A DNA stretch of 64,000 bases from the NCBI RefSeq assembly GCF_030418125.1, contig NZ_JAUHTR010000003.1, forward strand, positions 186,001 to 250,000, read 5' to 3'. The position numbers and the translations under genes are program-made. Positions 32,683 through 43,450 of this stretch are shown piece after piece; the first letter of the stretch is position 1, and each line of letters starts with the position of its first letter. This stretch comes from Fictibacillus fluitans. GTDB lineage: Bacteria; Bacillota; Bacilli; Bacillales; Fictibacillaceae. The notes below the pieces were generated by a model, which had not been told where the DNA came from, ran no database searches, and saw only the letters and a program-made list of their open reading frames with translations.

Positions 32683-32775
32683 GCTAGGGGAGCCCGTAGA
32701 CGGGCTGAGAGAGGGGAGAACGATCCCTTTGACCCTTTGAACCTGATCTGGGTTATACCAGCGTAGGAAAGTAGG
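32683..32775 (+). promoter_or_regulatory. TPP riboswitch (THI box)
   Basis: The leader contains GGGGAGCCCGTAGACGGGCT, then CTGAGAGAGG, and ACCTGATCTGGGTTATACCA followed by GCGTAGGAAAG: the conserved pieces of the thiamine pyrophosphate riboswitch in the right order. With TPP bound, the terminator at 32819-32855 forms and thiC is not transcribed. Confidence 0.96.
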
Positions 32776-32818
32776 AGTCGAAGGTATACGGTGTGTTTGT
32801 ATTTTCTTTGTCTATCCT

Positions 32819-32855
32819 GCCGGGTTCTATTTATTAGAACCCGGCTTTTTTAATT
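32819..32855 (+). terminator. riboswitch-controlled terminator before thiC
   Basis: GCCGGGTTCTA pairs with TAGAACCCGGC around TTTAT, followed by six T residues. It lies between the TPP aptamer and the thiC ribosome site and so is the expression platform. Confidence 0.92.
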
Positions 32856-32891
32856 TTACCGGCTGCTTTCGTCATTCCCCGCTGCGTGTAG

Positions 32892-34843
<1,952 letters not shown>

Positions 34844-34939
34844 ACTTGAAGATGTATGCATATTTCTGGCGTTCGGCACTAAACTAAACATAGGATGTTC
34901 ATTTTGAACTAAATCGCAAGTATAAACGGAGGATTCGGT

Positions 34940-35317
34940 ATGAATAACTGGCTGCAGCAAGCCGTAAGCTGGACAGAGCAAAGGCTGGGACAAGCTTCTG
35001 AGGGATTCAGAGAAATTTTCAACAAGATCAAGCAGGAATCGTCAATGAGTGTGGATGATCTTGCCACGTTTATTATGCTTCACCCGGAAACGATAAAAAA
35101 TCGGAGGGAATTGCTTGGTCTTACATTTGCCACCTACAGGCTTAAAATGGGAGAAACAGACCTGGTTTTGGAGGCAAAAGAGAATTCCATGCCCAACATA
35201 CTCGAATGCATGGTAATGGAGAGGAATCAGGTGGTTTCCCATTATCGTTCCTACGATAAAAAGAACAAGAAGATTATGGCTGTACCGGATGACATTAAAA
35301 ATTATCATAGTCGCTAA
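34940..35317 (+). CDS. 125-residue protein of unknown function
   Basis: Soluble protein with a helical N-terminal half (NNWLQQAVSWTEQRLGQASE, then FREIFNKIKQESSMSVDDL) and a C-terminal part with VLEAKENSMPNILECMVM and NQVVSHYRSYD. No signal peptide or membrane span. Family not recognised. The start at 34940 follows CGGAGGATT. It is separated from thiC by about 100 bases and ends at its own terminator. Confidence 0.8.
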   Translation: MNNWLQQAVSWTEQRLGQASEGFREIFNKIKQESSMSVDDLATFIMLHPETIKNRRELLGLTFATYRLKMGETDLVLEAKENSMPNILECMVMERNQVVSHYRSYDKKNKKIMAVPDDIKNYHSR

Positions 35318-35322
35318 AGGAG

Positions 35323-35354
35323 AACCGTCTGCTGAGAAGTGCAGACGGTTTTTT
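35323..35354 (+). terminator. terminator of the 125-residue gene
   Basis: AACCGTCTGC pairs with GCAGACGGTT around TGAGAAGT, followed by TTTT. Confidence 0.9.
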
Positions 35355-35430
35355 AGCGAGTTTTATAAGACTTATGAGAATATTTTAAAAAGTACTTGTA
35401 AGAAAAGAAGAATCATATTAAGATTATATC

Positions 35431-35440
35431 GAAACGTTTC
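35431..35440 (+). promoter_or_regulatory. upstream operator GAAACGTTTC
   Basis: First of the repeated palindromes that mark the sugar locus, 106 bases upstream of the second site at 35546. Two sites on one side of a promoter would allow a repression loop by a tetrameric or bridging regulator. Confidence 0.65.
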
Positions 35441-35532
35441 ACTTTTTAGCCCTCCTATTTTTAATCATCCAGAAGACTTATCAGCTCAACAATGTAAGCG
35501 ATTCCAATTAAAACAGCATAAAACCTTATTTT

Positions 35533-35561
35533 TTTACACTGTTTCGAAACGTTTCTATTAG
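35533..35561 (+). promoter_or_regulatory. promoter of the sugar locus with operator in its spacer
   Basis: TTTACA, 17 bases and TATTAG. The spacer contains GAAACGTTTC (35546-35555), so a bound repressor would block RNA polymerase directly. It is about 45 bases before the GH35-like gene. Confidence 0.65.
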
Positions 35562-35604
35562 TGATAGAAAGTTTTGGGAACAGAGGGAATTTGGAGGATA
35601 CGAT

Positions 35605-38070
35605 ATGATCGAAATCAAAGAAAAACAAATATGGATTGACGGCTCTCCCCAGATCATTATGTGTGGAGAAATTCATTATTACAGACTGGACAGGGGCGAT
35701 TGGCAGGACCGGATCAACAAACTCAAGCAGGCGGGATGCAATGCAGTGGCTGCGTACGTTCCGTGGATTTGCCACGAGCCGGTTGAAGGTGAACTTGATG
35801 TAACGGGAAAAACCCGGCCCGAGCTTGATATCGGCGGATTTATTGATTTATGCAAAGAAAACGGTCTTTACTTTTTTGTACGTCCGGGGCCATTTATCAT
35901 GGCGGAGATGAAAAATGAAGGTATTCCTTTTTGGGTTTACAAAAAGCATCCAGAAATCATTCCGGTGACATGGGATGGCCGGGATATCCAAACAATGACC
36001 ATTGATTACCTTGCTCCTTCCTTTTTACAGGAAACACGCAAATGGTATGAAAAAATCATGAGTGTCATCGAACCAAGGCTGATTCAGAATGAAGGCAATG
36101 TCATCGCCGTGCAGCTTGACAATGAAATCGGCATGCTTTCATGGGTCAGCAATTCACCGGACCTTACCGATCAGCTGATTGACCATTTTTGTCAATACCT
36201 TGAGAATCGTTACAGCAATGAGGAGCTCAACTTGCGCTATCCCTTTTCTCTTGCTTTCTCCAAGGAGCGAAACGAACAAATCAGGTCACCGAAAGAAGCT
36301 TATAGCGCAGAGTTAATGAAGGATCTGGGTTATTACATGAGGCACCGGTTTTCACAGTATGTTGCCACACTTCGTAATTACGCAGAAGAGTTCGGAGTCA
36401 AGGATATTCCGTTTGTCGTCAATATCCATGGAACAAGCGGGGGCCGGGGATTCACGTATCCGATAGGCATCAGCCAGCTGTACGAATCCTATACTCAGGA
36501 TGAAGGCTACCTGTCAGGTTCTGATATTTACTTTGGAGACCTGAACATGACAACGTTTCAGGATCTCTATTTGATCAATGGCTTTATGGATGCAGTCCAC
36601 CGGGAAGAACAGCCGCTAACCTCTGTTGAGTTCAATTGCGGCGACGGGAATTTTGGAAGTACATACAGCGACCGGTATGACCCATCTGCTGTGGATTTTA
36701 AAATCCGCATGTGCATTGCGCAAGGAAACAGGCTGATCAACTACTATCTGTTTACAGGCGGACGCAATTACAGAATGGATCAGGAACTGAAGGATGGAAA
36801 TGACCGGATTGCCTTTACCGGTGAACGACATGGATTTGCAGCACCGGTAAGCCCTGAAGGAGAACTGAACTATACGTACGGTCGGATGGCGAGAGTGACA
36901 AAAACGGTCATGGCCTCATCTGAAAAGCTCGCAGAAATGGTGGAGGAACATGACGGGGTATCATTCGGCTTTATCCCTGATTATTACATGACCGAATCCT
37001 TCCATCCAAACAGCGGCAGGATGAAAGAAATCATTAAGAATCTCGAAGATTACCGTTCAGGCGGAGGATGGGAAATCATGGCACGGGCCATGCTTTTGGC
37101 TGGCTACAGATTTGGTTCGTCGGATATTCAAAACAAATCCATTGACCCAGAAACAACACCCGTTTTAGTCTTGCCGTCTGCTGCCTATATGGCAGCAGCT
37201 GTCCAACAAAAGCTGGCCCGTTTTGTTCAGGACGGAGGTGGCCTGCTGATTTATGGTGAAGTTCCCTCTATGGATATGGAAGGTCAGCACTGTTCCATTT
37301 TAGCCGATGCCCTTGGCGCCGAACTGCTTGAAAATGTAAAAGAAGAACAGCATTATTATTTGTCTGTTGTCGCCAAAGGCTGGGCAGCACCCCGTCCGGA
37401 GGTAAGAGCATATCGTGCCCAAACATACAGGCTGAGCGGCGGAGAACCTATCCTTACTGTTTACGGAACGAATGAAGTGTGCGGATTTGAAACAAACGCC
37501 GGCAGAGGCAAAGCGATCGTCATTGGATCATCTTACAGCTGTGATATCCCGCTGTTTACAGAAGCGCTCGAGCGGCTAGGAGCCAGCGCAAGCCTGATTC
37601 ATGACTTCAAGGATCATGGTATCTTCATGACATCGACGATTAACAAGGCCGATGAGCGTTTCTACCATCTGCTGAATCTTGACGGTTTTGATAAAGAACT
37701 GCATCTGTACCAAAACGGCGAAGCTCTTTTTGGGGGCAAAACGCTCTTGCTGCAAAGCAAAGACGGTTTGATGCTGCCGGTGAATATGATGCTGAAAAAT
37801 GGCATGAAGATTCTATATTCAACAGCAGAAATCAAGGAGATTAAAGATGCTGCCGTGGAATTCCGGCTGACACAAAAGGAAGATGTTATTGTTTTTGAAG
37901 GAACTCCTGAACTCCTGCCGTCATCGGATTTTGCTGTTGTACAAGAAGGAAACCAAACGATCATTACGTCAAAAAAACATGCCAAGGTAGATGACCATTT
38001 GGAAGTGAAGACTGTGCCAGGTTCAAACATGATCGATCATCAAAGGAATGCGGCAGTACAAAAAAATTAA
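35605..38070 (+). CDS. GH35-like glycoside hydrolase (beta-galactosidase family)
   Basis: 821-residue retaining glycosidase of the GH35/GH42 type, with no signal peptide, so cytoplasmic. The N-terminal TIM barrel has GEIHYYRL, YVPWICHEPVEG and RPGPFIMAE, family hallmarks. The acid/base is Glu174 in VIAVQLDNEIG and the nucleophile Glu342 in TSVEFNCGDGNF. A Rossmann-like middle domain and beta domains follow. It is the first gene of the LacI-controlled locus. Some GH35 members act on beta-1,2-glucosides rather than beta-galactosides, so the sugar is open. The start follows GGAGGATACG. Confidence 0.88.
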   Translation: MIEIKEKQIWIDGSPQIIMCGEIHYYRLDRGDWQDRINKLKQAGCNAVAAYVPWICHEPVEGELDVTGKTRPELDIGGFIDLCKENGLYFFVRPGPFIMAEMKNEGIPFWVYKKHPEIIPVTWDGRDIQTMTIDYLAPSFLQETRKWYEKIMSVIEPRLIQNEGNVIAVQLDNEIGMLSWVSNSPDLTDQLIDHFCQYLENRYSNEELNLRYPFSLAFSKERNEQIRSPKEAYSAELMKDLGYYMRHRFSQYVATLRNYAEEFGVKDIPFVVNIHGTSGGRGFTYPIGISQLYESYTQDEGYLSGSDIYFGDLNMTTFQDLYLINGFMDAVHREEQPLTSVEFNCGDGNFGSTYSDRYDPSAVDFKIRMCIAQGNRLINYYLFTGGRNYRMDQELKDGNDRIAFTGERHGFAAPVSPEGELNYTYGRMARVTKTVMASSEKLAEMVEEHDGVSFGFIPDYYMTESFHPNSGRMKEIIKNLEDYRSGGGWEIMARAMLLAGYRFGSSDIQNKSIDPETTPVLVLPSAAYMAAAVQQKLARFVQDGGGLLIYGEVPSMDMEGQHCSILADALGAELLENVKEEQHYYLSVVAKGWAAPRPEVRAYRAQTYRLSGGEPILTVYGTNEVCGFETNAGRGKAIVIGSSYSCDIPLFTEALERLGASASLIHDFKDHGIFMTSTINKADERFYHLLNLDGFDKELHLYQNGEALFGGKTLLLQSKDGLMLPVNMMLKNGMKILYSTAEIKEIKDAAVEFRLTQKEDVIVFEGTPELLPSSDFAVVQEGNQTIITSKKHAKVDDHLEVKTVPGSNMIDHQRNAAVQKN

Positions 38071-38092
38071 ACTTAATTTGGGGGAATCAGAT

Positions 38093-39139
38093 ATGGGGAA
38101 ATTGAAAATTGGTGTAATTGGCTGTGGAACGATCGCAAAATTCAGGCACTTGCCGGAATATGACGCAAACCCGGAAGTGGAGCTCATTGCGGTTTGTGAC
38201 CTTGTATCAGAAAGAGCAGAGGCCTATGGTGAGCAGTACGGTGCACAGGCGTTTACCGACTATCAGGAATTGCTGAAAGTGGAAGAGTTGGATGCAGTCA
38301 GTGTTTGCCTGCCAAACTATCTTCATGCACCCGTAACAATTGATGCGCTGAATGCCGGCAAGCACGTGCTGTGCGAGAAGCCAATGGCCACTTCAAGGGA
38401 AGAAGCGGAGCAGATGATCGAAGCAGCCGTACAAAACGGGAAAAAGCTGATGATCGGCCACAACCAGCGCTTTGTTGCCGCCCACAAAAAAGCGAAAGAA
38501 CTGATTTCCTCCGGTGCTATCGGAAGAATTTACAGCTTCCGAACGGCGTTTGGACATGCAGGACCGGAAGGCTGGAGCGTGGATGGAAGGAACAGCTGGT
38601 TTTTCAGAAAGAGTGAAGCGTTTATTGGGGCAATGGGAGACCTTGGTGTTCATAAGACAGACCTGGTGCGATTTTTGCTTGGAGAAGAAATCAGTGAGGT
38701 GGGTTCTTTTGTTGAAACGCTTGCAAAGGAAGATACCGACATTGATGACAACGCGGTCTGCATTTTAAAATCTGAAAGCGGCATCATCGGAACGCTTGCT
38801 GCCAGCTGGTCGTATCATCATGCCGACAACTCTACCATCATTTATGGAGAAAAAGGAATACTGCGCCTCGAAGAAGACCCGGAGTTTTCATTGATCGCAC
38901 AATATACAAATGGTGAAGTGGTTAAATATGAACTCGATAAAATACAAACCAACGATTCAGGCGGCCAGCACAGCTCCCATGTCATCGACGCCTTTGTCAG
39001 CAGTGTTGTAAACAATGAAGAACCACCAGTGAACGGAGAAGAAGGCATGAAGTCATTGAATGTAGTCCTTGCCGCACTTGAATCCAGCGAAACAAAAGCG
39101 ATTGTAAAAACAAAAGAAACGACAGCATTGCTTCAATAA
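38093..39139 (+). CDS. Gfo/Idh/MocA-family oxidoreductase 1
   Basis: NAD(P)-dependent sugar oxidoreductase of 348 residues. The N-terminal Rossmann domain is KIGVIGCGTIAKF with the coenzyme motif, and CEKPMA carries the catalytic Lys of the family. The C-terminal alpha/beta domain has GDLGVHKTDLVRF with its usual catalytic His. The start at 38093 follows GGGGGAATC; the in-frame codons before it lie in the end of the GH35-like gene. In this family such enzymes oxidise or epimerise sugars, often at C3. The substrate is unknown. Confidence 0.92.
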   Translation: MGKLKIGVIGCGTIAKFRHLPEYDANPEVELIAVCDLVSERAEAYGEQYGAQAFTDYQELLKVEELDAVSVCLPNYLHAPVTIDALNAGKHVLCEKPMATSREEAEQMIEAAVQNGKKLMIGHNQRFVAAHKKAKELISSGAIGRIYSFRTAFGHAGPEGWSVDGRNSWFFRKSEAFIGAMGDLGVHKTDLVRFLLGEEISEVGSFVETLAKEDTDIDDNAVCILKSESGIIGTLAASWSYHHADNSTIIYGEKGILRLEEDPEFSLIAQYTNGEVVKYELDKIQTNDSGGQHSSHVIDAFVSSVVNNEEPPVNGEEGMKSLNVVLAALESSETKAIVKTKETTALLQ

Positions 39140-39151
39140 GGAGGAAACGAT

Positions 39152-39916
39152 ATGCAAAGGAAAGCCTTACAGCTTTATACGATTAAAGAACTTTGTGAGA
39201 AAGACTTTATCGGAACACTGAAAAACGTGGCACAGTGGGGATATGAGGGAGCACAGTTTGCCGGATTTTACGATACACCAGCCAGCCAGCTCAAAAACAC
39301 GCTGTCTGAACTGGGATTAAAGCCGGCGGGCAGCCATACCGGACTGGACCAGCTAAAAGATGATGAACTCAAGCGGCAGATCGAATACAGTCACGAAATC
39401 GGGAACGAGCTTATTATTCTGGCTTATTTGACAGAAGAGAACAGACGAAACCTGGACGATTATAAACGGGTGGCGGACACACTGAACAAGGCAGGAGACC
39501 TTTTGAAATCCGAGGGAATGAAGGTCGGATACCATAATCATGACTTTGAATTTGAAAAGCAGGATGCGCTTACCGGATATGAGGTTCTCTTGTCAGAGAC
39601 CGATCCGTCTCTTGTATCATTTGAGCTGGATGTGTATTGGGCTGCCTACAAAGGCTATGACGTTGTTCAGTTTATGGAAACCCTTCGTAACCGCCTCGTT
39701 ACACTCCATGTCAAAGACATGGCAGTAAAAGGAGCGGAGCGGAAAAGCACGATTTTCGGTACAGGAGAACTCGATCTTGCGTCGATTGTCTCAAAAGGAA
39801 AAGAGATGGACGTATCCTGGTTCGTTGTTGAGCAGGAGCATTTTGAAACTGATCTGGAGACGGCGGCGAAGGAAAATGTGATCGTTCTTCAAGACCTTTT
39901 AAAACAGAAAGTGTGA
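39152..39916 (+). CDS. sugar phosphate isomerase/epimerase (xylose-isomerase-like TIM barrel)
   Basis: 254-residue AP-endonuclease-2/xylose isomerase-like TIM barrel. Metal-ligand motifs VGYHNHDFEF, SFELDVYWAAY, TLHVKDM and VVEQEHF are complete, so it is likely a divalent-metal enzyme. Partners of this kind next to Gfo/Idh/MocA proteins act as sugar epimerases, isomerases or 3-keto-glycoside lyases. It lies between two Gfo/Idh genes with 12- and 5-base gaps. Confidence 0.92.
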   Translation: MQRKALQLYTIKELCEKDFIGTLKNVAQWGYEGAQFAGFYDTPASQLKNTLSELGLKPAGSHTGLDQLKDDELKRQIEYSHEIGNELIILAYLTEENRRNLDDYKRVADTLNKAGDLLKSEGMKVGYHNHDFEFEKQDALTGYEVLLSETDPSLVSFELDVYWAAYKGYDVVQFMETLRNRLVTLHVKDMAVKGAERKSTIFGTGELDLASIVSKGKEMDVSWFVVEQEHFETDLETAAKENVIVLQDLLKQKV

Positions 39917-39921
39917 AATAG

Positions 39922-41013
39922 ATGACGAAAACAAAAATTGGAGTCATTGGAACAGGAAGCATCAGTGATGTCTATCTTTCCTCGCCTCAGAAATTTTTAA
40001 ACTATGAAATTGCCGGAGTGGCAGATATAAATGTGGAACGTGCACAGGAACAGGCTGAAAAGCACCAGATTCCTTTTTCAGGCAGTGTATCAGAGCTGCT
40101 GGAAAAAGAAGATATAGAACTGGTTGTGAATCTGACCATTCCTGCTGCACATAAGGAAGTCAGCATCAAGGCCCTGCAGGCGGGAAAACACGTGTATTCA
40201 GAGAAGCCGCTCGCTACTACCTGCAACGATGGCCTGCTGGTGATGGAGGAAGCCCGCCGTTTGGGACTTCATGTCGGCACTGCGCCGGATACGTTCTTGG
40301 GAGCCGGCCTGCAAACGTGCCGCGCACTTCTTGATCAGGGAGTGATAGGAGAACCTGTAGGTGCTTCTGCCTTTATGCTTGGGCGGGGCCCGGAGAGCTG
40401 GCATCCGAATCCTGAATTCTTTTACAAACAGGGTGCAGGCCCGCTGTTTGATCTAGGTCCCTATTATTTAACCGCCTTGATCAGCCTGCTTGGTCCGGTA
40501 AGCCAGGTGGCCTCCATGAACAGGGTGACGGTTCCGGAACGGGAGATTACGAGTGAGCCATTTGCCGGCACAAAGATCAAGGTGGAGGTTCCGACGTACG
40601 TTTCATCATTGCTGCAATTTTCAACGGGAATCAGTGCATCATTTATCACAAGCTTTGATGTATGGGATACAAAGCTTCCGAAAATTGAAATTTATGGTAC
40701 AAAAGGAACTCTGCTCGTGCCGGATCCCAACGAATTCAATGGTCCCGTTTATTTTATGAACAACGAAACCACAGGCTGGCAGGAAGCGGATCTTGTAAGT
40801 TCCTATACCGATAATTGCCGGGGAATCGGCCTGGCAGATATGCTCAGAGGCATAAAAGAAGGACGTCCGTACCTCTGCAGTGGAGATCTTGGCTTGCACG
40901 TGCTGGAGGTTATGGAAGCGATCCTGGAATCTTCGGATAAGAAGCGCTTTCTGGAATTGGAAACAAATTGCAGAAGGCCCGAACGATTGACTGGTTTTCA
41001 ATACCAAGATTGA
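39922..41013 (+). CDS. Gfo/Idh/MocA-family oxidoreductase 2
   Basis: 363 residues. KIGVIGTGSISDVYL is the Rossmann motif and YSEKPLA the catalytic Lys motif; GPLFDLGPYYLTAL takes the place of the catalytic His segment (D and Y kept). It is clearly a different subgroup from the first Gfo/Idh gene, so the two probably act on different steps, for instance oxidation and re-reduction. It starts five bases after the isomerase gene without a clear ribosome site, so translation is coupled. Confidence 0.92.
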   Translation: MTKTKIGVIGTGSISDVYLSSPQKFLNYEIAGVADINVERAQEQAEKHQIPFSGSVSELLEKEDIELVVNLTIPAAHKEVSIKALQAGKHVYSEKPLATTCNDGLLVMEEARRLGLHVGTAPDTFLGAGLQTCRALLDQGVIGEPVGASAFMLGRGPESWHPNPEFFYKQGAGPLFDLGPYYLTALISLLGPVSQVASMNRVTVPEREITSEPFAGTKIKVEVPTYVSSLLQFSTGISASFITSFDVWDTKLPKIEIYGTKGTLLVPDPNEFNGPVYFMNNETTGWQEADLVSSYTDNCRGIGLADMLRGIKEGRPYLCSGDLGLHVLEVMEAILESSDKKRFLELETNCRRPERLTGFQYQD

Positions 41014-41041
41014 TCCCCGGTCTGATGAAGGAGGTGGAAGC

Positions 41042-41668
41042 ATGAATGCCTTGAAGAAAATGCCTCTGATGGAGGTATGCAATTGGCTGATGCGGATGGC
41101 TTATATTAATATTCTCTGGATTGTTTTCACGCTTTTGGGTGCGGTTGTTGCCGGATTTTCCCCAGCGACTGCGGCTGCCTTCTCGGTATGCAGACGCTGG
41201 ATAAGATCCAAGGAGGAATTTCCGGTCTTTCGAGTGTTTTGGCAGGAATACAAGCATAACTTCATTGGCTCTCAGGGGTACGGCTGGATTACGATTGTGC
41301 TGATGGGTGTACTGTATTTGGACTTTTTATATTTTTCCAGCAAGTCATCAACCATTTTCTTTGTTTTTTCAGCGATAGCGATTGTTCTGTCCATCATGCT
41401 GGCCATGGCAGTTGTGTACATCTTTCCTGTGTATACACATTACCGGCTTAATTTCTTCCAATATTGGAAGTACGCCCTGTCAATTGCCATGGTTCATCCG
41501 CTTCAGACCATCTTTACAGTGGCTGGTGCCCTGACAATCGGCGCCATCCTGCTTAAGCTTCCATCGCTCCTTCCCTTTTTTGGAGTGAGCGCGATAACCG
41601 TATGGCTGACATGGAGAACACAAAAAATCGTGATTAAAATTGATGAAATTAAGGAGGCGGTTTCGTAA
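41042..41668 (+). CDS. YesL-like membrane protein (DUF624)
   Basis: 208-residue membrane protein with about five spans. MRMAYINILWIVFTLLGAVV and FSPATAAAFSVCRRW are typical of the YesL/DUF624 family, found in sugar-utilisation clusters of Bacilli; its role is unknown, perhaps helping transporter assembly. The start at 41042 follows AAGGAGGTGG. Its stop shares a base with the next start (TAATG). Confidence 0.88.
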   Translation: MNALKKMPLMEVCNWLMRMAYINILWIVFTLLGAVVAGFSPATAAAFSVCRRWIRSKEEFPVFRVFWQEYKHNFIGSQGYGWITIVLMGVLYLDFLYFSSKSSTIFFVFSAIAIVLSIMLAMAVVYIFPVYTHYRLNFFQYWKYALSIAMVHPLQTIFTVAGALTIGAILLKLPSLLPFFGVSAITVWLTWRTQKIVIKIDEIKEAVS

Positions 41669-42327
41669 TGACTCTGGAGCATCATCAATTCACAGGAAAA
41701 ACGACAAACCTCCCTTTTTTGCTGTCAAAGCCAAAACGGTATGCAGCTGAAGAAAACTGGCCATTGATTCTCTTTCTGCATGGCATGGGTGAAAGGGGAA
41801 CAGATTTAAATCTGATTAAGCATTACGGCATACCAAAAGCTGCAGCTGATGATCAGTATTTTTCATTTGTTACGGTTTCACCGCAATGCCCACATGACTC
41901 CTATTGGACGGAAGAAACAGATACATTAAGAGAACTCATCGCACAATGCATTCTTGCATTAAAAGTGGATCCGGCAAGAATCTATGTGACAGGGTTAAGT
42001 ATGGGAGGCGCAGGAACTTGGAAGCTTGCGATCGAGCATCCTGAACTTTTTGCGGCCGCGGCTCCTGTGTGTGGAAAAAGTTTTCCTGAAAAGGCAGAAC
42101 GTCTCGCGGGACTGCCGGTTTGGGCCTTTCACGGTGATACGGACGATATCAACCCTGTTTCTTGTTCGACTTCCATGATACAAGCGATGGTTGAGGCTGG
42201 AATAGAGGCAAAGCTGACTATTTACCCGGACACCGGACATGATGCGTGGACAGAAACCTATCAAAATCAAAAATTATATTCCTGGTTTCTTGAGAACAGG
42301 AGAGAACTAGCAACGTTTAAAAGATGA
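41668..42327 (+). CDS. alpha/beta-hydrolase carbohydrate esterase-like
   Basis: 219-residue serine hydrolase of the dienelactone/phospholipase-carboxylesterase type. Nucleophile Ser in TGLSMGGAG, Asp in HGDTDDINPV and His in DTGHDAW complete the triad; LILFLHGMGERG is the oxyanion loop. No signal peptide, so it would act on imported acylated sugars in the cytoplasm, for example removing acetyl groups. The start overlaps the stop of the YesL-like gene. Confidence 0.9.
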   Translation: MTLEHHQFTGKTTNLPFLLSKPKRYAAEENWPLILFLHGMGERGTDLNLIKHYGIPKAAADDQYFSFVTVSPQCPHDSYWTEETDTLRELIAQCILALKVDPARIYVTGLSMGGAGTWKLAIEHPELFAAAAPVCGKSFPEKAERLAGLPVWAFHGDTDDINPVSCSTSMIQAMVEAGIEAKLTIYPDTGHDAWTETYQNQKLYSWFLENRRELATFKR

Positions 42328-42330
42328 AGA

Positions 42331-42362
42331 GAAACGTTTTAACCTGCAATTCGAAACGTTTC
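42331..42362 (+). promoter_or_regulatory. pair of LacI-type operators before the regulator gene
   Basis: GAAACGTTTT at 42331-42340 and GAAACGTTTC at 42353-42362, 22 bases apart (two helical turns), just upstream of the ribosome site of the regulator gene. They suggest autoregulation and an internal promoter for the transporter half of the locus. Confidence 0.65.
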
Positions 42363-42379
42363 AATAGCTGGAGGTTTCA

Positions 42380-43405
42380 ATGGCTACGATAAAGGATGTG
42401 GCAAAACTCGCAGGTGTGGCAGTATCTACCGCCTCTTATGCGTTAAACCAAAGTTCCAAGGTAGCGCCGCAAACCGCCAGAAAAGTTATCGATGCGGCGC
42501 GTGTTTTAAACTATCAAAAGAACGGCATTGCCCGGGATTTGAAACGAAATAAAACAGATACGATTCTGCTCATCCTCCATAATCTGGCCGGTCCCTTTTA
42601 TTCAGAGCTGGTAAGGGGCGTGCAAGATACGCTTCAATCTTTAAACTATGGACTGATCGCCTGCAGCTCAATGGGCGGAAGAGATTCTACGGCTTCTCGA
42701 TTTTTGGCAGAGCGCCGTGCAGACGGAGCGATTATCCTGGCATCCAATTTAGGAGATCAAGAGATTGAGAGAGCGGCAAGGAAGGACTTTCCCATCGTTG
42801 TTCTCGACCGGCTGATTTTGAACCACGATTCGATCATGAGTGTGGTTGTGGACAACAAATCAGGAGGTTACGAGGCAGCAAAGCATTTGATCGACCGGGG
42901 ACACCGCGATATTGCCTATCTCAGCGGGCCGCTTGATTCACGGGACAACCTTCAGCGGCGCAAAGGATTTGAACAGGCGATGCAGGAAGCTGCCATCCCG
43001 ATTCGTCCCAAGTGGCTGCTGAAGGGCGAATTTACTAGGCAGGGCGGCTACCTGGCCACCAAGATGCTCATTCTTCAAGGCGATCTGCCAAGCGCTATTT
43101 TTGCAGGAAATGATGAAATGGCGATAGGGGCAATGAACGCCTTAAAAGACGCGGGAATAAAAGTCCCCCGGCAGATATCGGTCATTGGCTTTGATGATAT
43201 CGAGATGTCCCGCTACACCACTCCGCAGCTGACAACGGTCAGCCAGGCCAACTATGAGGTCGGCTCGCTTTCGGCACATCTTATCTACCGGTCAATTAAA
43301 GAAGAAATTGCGAAAAAAGATTACATCATGCCAACGGAATTAATCATTAGAGATTCTTCCCGGGAGCTAATGAAGGAGGTGAGGGGGCAACGGGAGCAGG
43401 TGTGA
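42380..43405 (+). CDS. LacI-family transcriptional regulator of the sugar locus
   Basis: 341 residues. The N-terminal LacI helix-turn-helix is ATIKDVAKLAGVAVSTASYA plus the hinge helix, followed by a periplasmic-binding-protein-like sugar domain (LILHNLAGPFYSELVRGV through VIGFDDIEMSRYTTP). It sits between the enzyme and transporter genes. The palindrome TGAAACGTTTCA occurs upstream of the GH35-like gene, before this gene and before the PF10091 gene, and is the obvious binding site. The half-site TGAAAC joined at CG is one base shorter than a CcpA site. Start follows GGAGG. Confidence 0.94.
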   Translation: MATIKDVAKLAGVAVSTASYALNQSSKVAPQTARKVIDAARVLNYQKNGIARDLKRNKTDTILLILHNLAGPFYSELVRGVQDTLQSLNYGLIACSSMGGRDSTASRFLAERRADGAIILASNLGDQEIERAARKDFPIVVLDRLILNHDSIMSVVVDNKSGGYEAAKHLIDRGHRDIAYLSGPLDSRDNLQRRKGFEQAMQEAAIPIRPKWLLKGEFTRQGGYLATKMLILQGDLPSAIFAGNDEMAIGAMNALKDAGIKVPRQISVIGFDDIEMSRYTTPQLTTVSQANYEVGSLSAHLIYRSIKEEIAKKDYIMPTELIIRDSSRELMKEVRGQREQV

Positions 43406-43450
43406 TTGATAAGGTTGGATAATAAAAGTAAAACCAAACTGAGGGGGATT

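Noticed and set aside
35431-35555. CcpA cre sites
   Set aside because: The palindrome TGAAACGTTTCA is shorter than a cre and recurs only at this locus within the window next to a LacI-family gene, so a dedicated operator is more likely.
35289-35561. 90-residue plus-strand frame
   Set aside because: It passes through the terminator and the LacI-type operators; low-quality composition and no ribosome site.
35461-35775. 104-residue minus-strand frame with a hydrophobic end
   Set aside because: The hydrophobic stretch is tempting, but no start codon or ribosome site is near it and the frame starts inside the GH35-like gene.
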